A DNA stretch of 64,000 nt from positions 1,508,089 through 1,572,088 of the forward strand of contig JBAMJR010000272.1 of assembly GCA_038501785.1 (NCBI GenBank). The letters run 5' to 3'. The stretch is from Myoxocephalus aenaeus (lineage: Eukaryota > Chordata > Actinopteri > Perciformes > Cottidae). Under the pieces are notes generated by a model that was not told where the DNA came from, did no database searches, and worked only from the letters and a program-made list of their open reading frames with translations. Each line of letters begins with the position of its first letter. Position 1 is the stretch's first letter. Both the position numbers and the translations under genes were made by a program. Below, piece by piece: positions 56,226 through 64,000 of this stretch.

Positions 56226-57166
56226 AAGGCAAGGCAAGGCAAGTTTATTTGTATAGCACATTTCAACAACAAGGCGATTCAAAGTGCTTCACATAAAACC
56301 ATTAAGAGCATCAAAACATAATGCAGAGAAAACAGGATTTAAAACAGTTAAGAAACATTAACACAGTAGAAAACAGGATTTAAAACAGTTAAGAAAACAT
56401 TAAAACAGTCAAAAAGATAAATAAAAAATAAAAATTGAATAAAAGTTGCAGTGCAGTTTAAGAAATAAAATGCAGTAGTGAGATGCAGCAATTGAATCTG
56501 GATCAATTAAAGGCAACAGCAAAACAGAAAAGTCTTCAATCTGGATTTAAAGGAGCTGAGGGTCTCAGCAGACCTGCAGCTTTCAGGGACCTTGTTCCAG
56601 ATATGTGGAGCAGAAAAGCTGAACGCTGCTTCTCCATGTTTAGTTCTGACTCTTGGAACAGAAAGTAGACCCGTCCCAGACGACCTGAGGGGTCGGGATG
56701 GTTCATAAGGTAGCAGCAGATCACAAACATACTTAGGCCCTAAACCATTCAGTGCTTTATAAACCAGCAGCAGGATTTTAAAGTCAATTCTTTGTTTGAC
56801 AGGAAGCCAGTGCAAAGACCTCAGAACTGGTGTGATGTGATCCACTTTCCTGGTCTTAGTGAGGACTCGAGCTGCAGCGTTCTGAATCAGCTGCAGCTTT
56901 CTGATTGACTTTTTACAGAGGCCTGTGAACACACCGTTACAGTAGTCCAGTCTACTGAAGATAAATGCATGGACAAGTTTCTCCAAATCCTGTTGAGACA
57001 TAAGTCCTCTAACCCTTGATATATTCTTCAGGTGGTAGTAGGCTGATTTTGTAATTGTCTTGATATGGCTGTTCAGGTTGAGGTCTGAATCCATAACTAC
57101 ACCTAGATTTCTGGCTTGGTTTGAGGTTTTTAACGTCAGTGATTGAAGCTGAGCGCTGACTTTCAA
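56226..57166 (-). mobile_element. L2-like LINE fragment, copy 6, with extra A near frame end
   Basis: Same insertion. One extra A in the run at 56521-56524 shifts the last codons of the RT remnant, which now ends at 56507 with a CCCL tail instead of AVAFN. The frame was already dead, so this has no functional meaning; it marks this copy. Confidence 0.85.
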
Positions 57167-57813
57167 GGTAAGGTGCTGGTAGGAAATTGGTAGAAGTTAG
57201 GTGAGAGGAACTGGGTAGGGGTTATTATTGGTAGAGTATTGGTTCAGGTAAGTACTTGTTTGAGTAATGTGCTGGTAGGAAATTGGTTGAGGTTCGGCGA
57301 GAGGGCCGGTGAGTGGGTTGAAGTTAGGCGTGAATAGGTAAGTGGTTGAGGTAAGGTAAAAGGACTGGGTTGGGTTAGCAATAGTTGAGGTCAAGGTTGA
57401 GTTTAGGCGCTGGTAGGTAGTGGTTGAGGTTAGGTGAGAGTTTAGGCAAATTCCTGGTTGAGTTTAGGTGTTGGTAGGCAATTGGTTGAGGTTAGGTGAG
57501 AGTTTAGGCAAATTCCTGGTTAAGTTTAGGTGTTGGCAGGCAGTTGGTTGAGGATTACGGAAGAAAACCACGTGGTGTGATCCCAAAGCTAGAGGATGGT
57601 GGACAACAGAGGATGCTCTACTAGGGCCACTTGGTTTTAACTAGCTAGCATGCTGCTACCGGAAGTTAGCTTTCTATAGGGTCTACAGACTTGTGCTTTT
57701 AGAATCCTGTTCAAGGCTTCCAGGACAAGGATCACATCAAGTTTCAAGCACTTTTACCTTTTTTCTGAGGAGATATGAACTGTTGAAGGAGTAAAATTGG
57801 TGTTTTGGGGGGG

Positions 57814-58090
57814 CTTTGACATCACGGCTAGACTCTTTATGTGGTCTTTGACAGCACGGCTAGACTCTCTGCGTGTGCTTTGACATCAGGGCTATACTCT
57901 TTATGTGGTCTTTGACAGCACGGCTAGACTCTCTGCGTGTGCTTTGACATCACGGCTAGACTCTTTATGTGTGCTTTGACATCAGGGCTATACTCTTTAT
58001 GTGGTCTTTGACAGCACGGCTAGACTCTCTGCGTGTGCTTTGACATCACGGCTAGACTCTTTATGTGTTCTTTGACAGCACGGCTAGACT
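57814..58090 (+). repeat. 32-bp minisatellite, about 8.7 units
   Basis: Copy of 49084-49360; single GC repeat follows at 58091-58200. Confidence 0.92.
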
Positions 58091-58425
58091 CCTTTGGCTG
58101 CCCCCGCTGGCCGCCGGCGTTACTGCACGCTCGAGCCGGCATAAACTGGTTAACTTGCATCCATAGTTTCCCAGGTTAGGCTATACCTGGTTAGGGGGTA
58201 GGATTACGGAAGAAAACCACGTGGTGTGATCCCTCAGCTAATATCTTTTGTTCTGAAGCCGCCAGAGACTTGAACGTCGCACTTGTCAATACTAACTAGT
58301 GGATTACCGATCGATTGGTAGGAACCTCGACATTGTGGGACCTCGGGAAGGCCCTTTTCTGACATGTGCGTCAAAAGCGTGATGATCCCTCGCAATGTGT
58401 TGGCCTTGGCGTCAGAGCTTGACCC

Positions 58426-60854
58426 TGCGTGTGCTTTGACATCAGGGCTATACTCTTTATGTGGTCTTTGACAGCACGGCTAGACTCTCTGCGTGTGCTT
58501 TGACATCAGGGCTATACTCTTTATGTGGTCTTTGACAGCACGGCTAGACTCTCTGCGTGTGCTTTGACATCACGGCTAGACTCCTTATGTGTGCTTTGAC
58601 ATCAGGGCTATACTCTTTATGTGGTCTTTGACAGCACGGCTAGACTCTCTGCGTGTGCTTTGACATCACGGCTAGACTCTTTATGTGGTCTTTGACAGCA
58701 CGGCTAGACTCTCTGCGTGTGCTTTGACATCACGGCTAGACTCTTTATGTGTGCTTTGACATCAGGGCTATACTCTTTATGTGGTCTTTGACAGCACGGC
58801 TAGACTCTCTGCGTGTGCTTTGACATCACGGCTAGACTCTTTATGTGTTCTTTGACATCAGGGCTATACTCTTTATGTGGTCCTTGACAGCACGGCTAGA
58901 CTCTCTGCGTGTGCTTTGACATCACGGCTAGACTCTTTATGTGTGCTTTGACATCAGGGCTATACTCTTTATGTGTGCTTTGACATCACGGCTAGACTCT
59001 TTATGTGTGCTTTGACATCAGGGCTATACTCTTTATGTGGTCTTTGACATCACGGCTAGACTCTCTGCGTGTGCTTTGACATCACGGCTATACTCTTTAT
59101 GTGGTCTTTGACAGCACGGCTAGACTCTCTGCGTGTGCTTTGACATCACGGCTAGACTCTTTATGTGTGCTTTGACATCAGGGCTATACTCTTTATGTGT
59201 GCTTTGACATCACGGCTAGACTCTCTATGTGTGCTTTGACATCAGGGCTATACTCTGTATGTGGTCTTTGACAGCACGGCTAGACTCTCTGCATGTGCTT
59301 TGACATCACGGCTAGACTCTTTATGTGTTCTTTGACAGCACGGCTAGACTCTTTGCGTGTGCTTTGACATCAGGGCTATACTCTTTATGTGGTCTTTGAC
59401 AGCACGGCTAGACTCTCTGCGTGTGCTTTGACAGCACGGCTAGACTCTCTGCGTGTGCTTTGACATCACGGCTAGACTCTTTATGTGTGCTTTGACATCA
59501 GGGCTATACTCTTTATGTGTGCTTTGACATCACGGCTAGACTCTTTATGTGTGCTTTGACATCACGGCTAGACTCTTTATGTGGTCTTTGACAGCACGGC
59601 TAGACTCTTTATGTGGTCTTTGACAGCACGGCTAGACTCTTTATGTGGTCTTTGACATCACGGCTAGACTCTTTATGTGTGCTTTGACATCAGGGCTATA
59701 CTCTTTATGTGTGCTTTGACATCACGGCTAGACTCTTTATGTGTTCTTTGACAGCACGGCTAGACTCTTTATGTGGTCTTTGACAGCACGGCTAGACTCT
59801 CTGCGTGTGCTTTGACATCACGGCTAGACTCTCTGCGTGTGCTTTGACATCACGGCTAGACTCTTTATGTGGTCTTTGACAGCACGGCTAGACTCTTTAT
59901 GTGGTCTTTGACAGCACGGCTAGACTCTCTGCGTGTGCTTTGACATCAGGGCTATACTCTTTATGTGGTCTTTGACAGCACGGCTAGACTCTCTGCGTGT
60001 GCTTTGACATCACGGCTAGACTCTTTATGTGTGCTTTGACATCACGGCTAGACTCTTTATGTGGTCTTTGACAGCACGGCTAGACTCTTTATGTGGTCTT
60101 TGACATCACGGCTAGACTCTTTATGTGTGCTTTGACATCACGGCTATACTCTTTATGTGGTCTTTGACAGCACGGCTAGACTCTCTGCGTGTGCTTTGAC
60201 AGCACGGCTAGACTCTCTGCGTGTGCTTTGACATCAGGGCTATACTCTTTATGTGGTCTTTGACAGCACGGCTAGACTCTCTGCGTGTGCTTTGACAGCA
60301 CGGCTAGACTCTCTGCGTGTGCTTTGACATCAGGGCTATACTCTTTATGTGGTCTTTGACAGCACGGCTAGACTCTCTGCGTGTGCTTTGACATCACGGC
60401 TAGACTCTTTATGTGTGCTTTGACATCAGGGCTATACTCTTTATGTGTGCTTTGACATCACGGCTAGACTCTCTGCGTGTGCTTTGACATCACGGCTAGA
60501 CTCTTTATGTGTGCTTTGACATCACGGCTAGACTCTTTATGTGGTCTTTGACAGCACGGCTAGACTCTTTATGTGGTCTTTGACATCACAGCTAGACTCT
60601 TTATGTGTGCTTTGACATCACGGCTATACTCTTTATGTGGTCTTTGACAGCACGGCTAGACTCTCTGCGTGTGCTTTGACAGCACGGCTAGACTCTCTGC
60701 GTGTGCTTTGACATCACGGCTATACTCTTTATGTGGTCTTTGACAGCACGGCTAGACTCTCTGCGTGTGCTTTGACAGCACGGCTAGACTCTCTGCGTGT
60801 GCTTTGACATCACGGCTAGACTCTTTATGTGTTCTATGACAGCACGGCTAGACT
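58426..60854 (+). repeat. 32-bp minisatellite, about 76 units
   Basis: Third array of identical length (with 42436-44864 and 49696-52124). Confidence 0.94.
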
Positions 60855-61048
60855 CCTTTGGCTGCCCCCGCTGGCCGCCGGCGTTACTGCACGCTCGAGC
60901 CAGCATAAACTGGTTAACTTGCATCCATAGTTTCCCAGGTTCGGCTAGACTCCTTTGGCTGCCCCCGCTGGCCGCCGGCGTTACTGCACGCTCGAGCCAG
61001 CATAAACTGGTTAACTTGCATCCATAGTTTCCCAGGTTCGGCTATACT
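60855..61048 (+). repeat. GC-rich 97-bp repeats, two copies
   Basis: Same as 52125-52318. Confidence 0.92.
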
Positions 61049-61056
61049 AGGGGGTA

Positions 61057-63349
61057 GGATTACGGAAGAAAACCACGTGGTGTGATCCCAAAACTAGAGG
61101 ATGGTGGACAACCGAGGATGCTCTACTAGGGCCACTTGGTTTTAACTAGCTAGCATGCTGCTACCGGAAGTTAGCTTTCTATAGGGTCTACAGACTTGTC
61201 CTTTTGGAATCCTCTTCAAGGCTTCCAGGACAATGATCCCATCAAGTTTCAAGCACTTAAAATCTTTCCCTGAGGAGATATGAGCCTTTGAAGGAGTGAA
61301 ATTGGTGTTTTGGGGGGGTCTTCAAACCACTCCCACGCAGAGATGCTAAGGGCTACAGAGTCACAACCAACATGGTTGGATCCCATTTGGCAGTGGCTAC
61401 AACGTCAAAAAGAAAGCTAAGCTCTGACATGTTCAGAGCAAAAAAAGCTCTGATCAGCTCAGGACTATTCAGGTGGTCTCAGGTTTGTTAGGCCTGACAC
61501 CCTCTTTAAATCCTGGATTTCATACAGCCAATTAAGCCTTGTGGATATTTTTAAGGGGATTTCACCCAATGACCTCATTGTAGGCCCTCTACTGAGTGTC
61601 TGTGAGAAAAATGGGAGAAAACAAATGAATATTTAGGAGTTTATTGTCATTTTTGCACTTGTCAAAAAAGATCAAAAGAAAACTACATTAGGGTCTGGTT
61701 AGGGCCCTTAACTTGCAGCTTTTGACCCCATATTTCAGGGTATGCATGTTGAGAAGCCCCTCTTGGTTTAGGAAAAGGATCCAGATCTCTAAGTGGTTTT
61801 AAAGTAATTAATTTGAATTAAAAGACTGCTTTGTGAGGAGAATGTGTTGGCCTTGGCGTCAGAGCTTGACCCTGCGTGTGCTTTGACATCAGCGCTAGAC
61901 TCTTTATCCCTTATGCTACTCCAACTGTTATAACAGTAACACATGTGGATATACTTGTATCTTTGTAATTATACATCATATGTGACCTTAGGTACAACAG
62001 TTTCAACGATTAGCTTCTGTACAACCTGTTTCCTCATAATAAGTGTACAAAATGACATGTTACGATACCAGGTAAGTATTACATCACACAGTGTCTATTA
62101 GAATAAAACTTATTAGTCAAAATTGAACATGTTTCTGTCCCTCTCTCAAAGAAAAGTGCACTCAATAATACATCACAACATAATAAACAGTGGATATTAA
62201 TATTGGTATTCAAGCCTTCACATTTTCCATCCTTTTATTTCTTTAACCCTCTGGGAGGGGGACTTGAGGTGAGACGTGCATCCCCAGGTGGTTGGGTTTA
62301 GTAGAAACCCACTGGTAGTGGTATATTAATTGATTCTGAGTTCAAATCAAATACCTTGAGGTGAGACAGCTAAGTAGTCATCCTCAATACAGGTTTACAA
62401 TAAAGGACTTGAGATGACGTCATAAATGGTATGTAAACTAAACAATAATATAAAGCTACAACAATGGGTTGTATCAGTTCATAACTCTATGTGTGTGTGT
62501 TACTTAAATAGAGTGGAAATCTCTAAACAAACACAACAGCACACCTATGTTATAAATGTTTTCATAAAGAATTGTATTTTTGGTGACTTCCCATCAGGCC
62601 CCAGAGAAATACTGCACCTCTTTAGAAAGATTAAGACCTAAATCATCAGAATCTGCAATAATAATCACAATAGACACAAGCAATGACATTTTCACAAGCC
62701 TTTCCAGTCCAAAAATCATGTTTTTTCGGTTCAGAAATAAAGAAATGAGCCATTTGTTTCATAAATCTTCGTTGCACCATAATGAAAGACCACTTGAAAT
62801 GACCGTCTGCTTCCGCCTGTGTCATTTGACGAGCTTTCAGATGCGTTTGTGGAACGAGGAAACCGTAGGACCTCAAAACACGGAGAAAGAAATCTATGAG
62901 GTATAGCTGTTGCTTTCTCGCAGCTCGCGACGTCAATACTTTACACACAGTGATCCCACTACTACTGGAAGATGCGCACAGTCTCAATGGTTACATATGT
63001 GGTACTCTTTTCGAAATCCGTCGTTGTTAGACCCTCTGCGTGTGCTTTGACATCACGGCTAGACTCTTTATATGTTCTTGGGAATGGCTGCGTAACCGCA
63101 CGCATGCGCCCCGTCACGACTTGTCCCTGCCGTCTTACTCTATAGGACCAGGGGTCCGGTTCCCTAAATCGAGCGAATAATGTGTTTTAACTCCGGGGGT
63201 GGGCTTAAGTTTGGGGGCCCGGGGTCGGGAGGTGAGCAAGGTTGGATGGGGTTTGAAGTCGCAAGATTGTTGCCGTCTTTTTTCCACCGACTCAATTTAG
63301 CTGTACTTTTAACGTTATTAAAAGGGTTAGGGGGTTAGGGTTAGGGTTA
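61057..63349 (+). repeat. A cassette, copy 9 (2,293 bp)
   Basis: Full length. An extra G at 61462-61463 breaks the 87-codon frame. The T6 run shared with copy 8 shifts the minus-strand frame (62987-62646). Closing ITS at 63324-63349. Confidence 0.87.
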
Positions 63350-63969
63350 GGATTACGGAAGAAAACCACGTGGTGTGATCCCTCAGCTAATATCTTTTGT
63401 TCTGAAGCCGCCAGAGACTTGAACGTCGCACTTGTCAATACTAACTAGTGGATTACCGATCGATTGGTAGGAACCTCGACATTGTGGGACCTCGGGAAGG
63501 CCCTTTTCTGACATGTGCGTCAAAAGCGTGATGATCCCTCGCAATGTGTTGGCCTTGGCGTCAGAGCTTGACCCTGCGTGTGCTTTGACATCACGGCTAG
63601 ACTCTTTATGTGGTCTTTGACAGCACGGCTAGACTCTCTGCGTGTGCTTTGACATCAGGGCTATACTCTTTATGTGGTCTTTGACAGCACGGCTAGACTC
63701 TCTGCGTGTGCTTTGACATCACGGCTAGACTCTTTATGTGTGCTTTGACATCAGGGCTATACTCTTTATGTGGTCTTTGACAGCACGGCTAGACTCTCTG
63801 CGTGTGCTTTGACATCACGGCTAGACTCTTTATGTGTTCTATGACAGCACGGCTAGACTCCTTTGGCTGCCCCCGCTGGCCGCCGGCGTTACTGCACGCT
63901 CGAGCCAGCATAAACTGGTTAACTTGCATCCATAGTTTCCCAGGTTAGGCTATACCTGGTTAGGGGGTA
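63350..63969 (+). repeat. Short unit, second copy (620 bp)
   Basis: T block, minisatellite 63575-63859, GC repeat 63860-63969; same as 54620-55239. Confidence 0.88.
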
Positions 63970-64000
63970 GGATTACGGAAGAAAACCACGTGGTGTGATC
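63970..64000 (+). repeat. Start of next block (boundary motif, cut by window edge)
   Basis: 31 bases of the boundary motif follow TTAGGGGGTAGG. By analogy with 55240 a further LINE-type unit should start here, but T, A or B cannot be told from what is visible. Confidence 0.8.

Larger units (their letters stand above)
55240..63969 (+). repeat. Higher-order block H7 (8,730 bp)
   Basis: Units 55240-58200, 58201-63349 (5,149 bp, as in H6) and 63350-63969 (620 bp, as in H6). A near-exact tandem duplicate of H6, differing by a few single-base indels, several in homopolymers. Confidence 0.9.

Noticed and set aside
5352..64000. tRNA, rRNA or snRNA genes
   Set aside because: No cloverleaf or rRNA-like sequence was recognised; the B-box-like GAGTTCAAATC in module C lacks a convincing A box and acceptor stem.
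63350..64000. True chromosome terminus at the right edge
   Set aside because: The window ends inside another boundary motif, not in a terminal TTAGGG array, so the array continues.

Overview
Kind of DNA. This is eukaryotic, almost certainly teleost fish, subtelomeric DNA. TTAGGG telomere-type repeats occur at many places, always with the G-rich strand on +, so if the order is chromosomal the true telomere should lie to the right. The fish assignment rests on an L2-like LINE fragment whose 3' tail (GGCAAG repeats followed by GTTTATTTGTATAGCAC) is a familiar signature of teleost genomes, and on a tyrosine-recombinase retrotransposon of the Ngaro/DIRS type at the left edge. There are no convincing host genes, no tRNA or rRNA genes and nothing bacterial. 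Gene-like content is limited to mobile elements.

Layout. (1) 1-4698: 3' part of a Ngaro-like retrotransposon with Gag C-terminus, RT-RNase H, tyrosine recombinase, a 28-bp minisatellite, and the B1-A2-B2 'split direct repeat' end typical of Ngaro. It ends flush against TTAGGG repeats. (2) 4697-5351: an old, diverged piece of subtelomere repeat, a 62-bp minisatellite and an interstitial telomeric sequence (ITS). (3) 5352-64000: head-to-tail subtelomeric units, each beginning with the same 33-bp motif, which contains a CCACGTGG palindrome and occurs 32 times. In this annotation three kinds of block follow the motif: T (unit start, about 225 bp, feeding into a 32-bp minisatellite), A (a 2,291-bp cassette ending in a fixed 26-bp ITS) and B (a shorter relative of A that follows the LINE-bearing segment).

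Higher order. The units form blocks: H1 5352-17821 and H3 20742-38107 (same order of three units, differing mainly in one minisatellite that is 155 repeat units longer in H3); truncated blocks h2 17822-20741 and h4 38108-39187; H5 39188-46511 (truncated); H6 46512-55239 and H7 55240-63969 (8,728 and 8,730 bp, near-identical tandem copies); H8 starts at 63970. Every truncated block stops at a different place, with 1 to about 7 bases of overlap with telomeric sequence, runs into 108-221 bp of irregular TTAGGG, and is followed by a fresh block starting at the same LINE-type unit. Intact units end in a short invariant ITS instead.

Interpretation. The pattern reads like a record of repeated chromosome-end breakage, capping with telomere repeats, and re-extension by copying a subtelomeric cassette. 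It resembles the telomere-maintaining subtelomere amplifications known from yeast Y' survivors and nematode TALT sequences. The CpG- and NRF1-like-motif-bearing end of the A cassette, next to TTAGGG, is a candidate promoter for telomeric-repeat RNA. Both ideas are inference. Because copies are nearly identical over kilobases, assembly error must be excluded before copy number or order is trusted.
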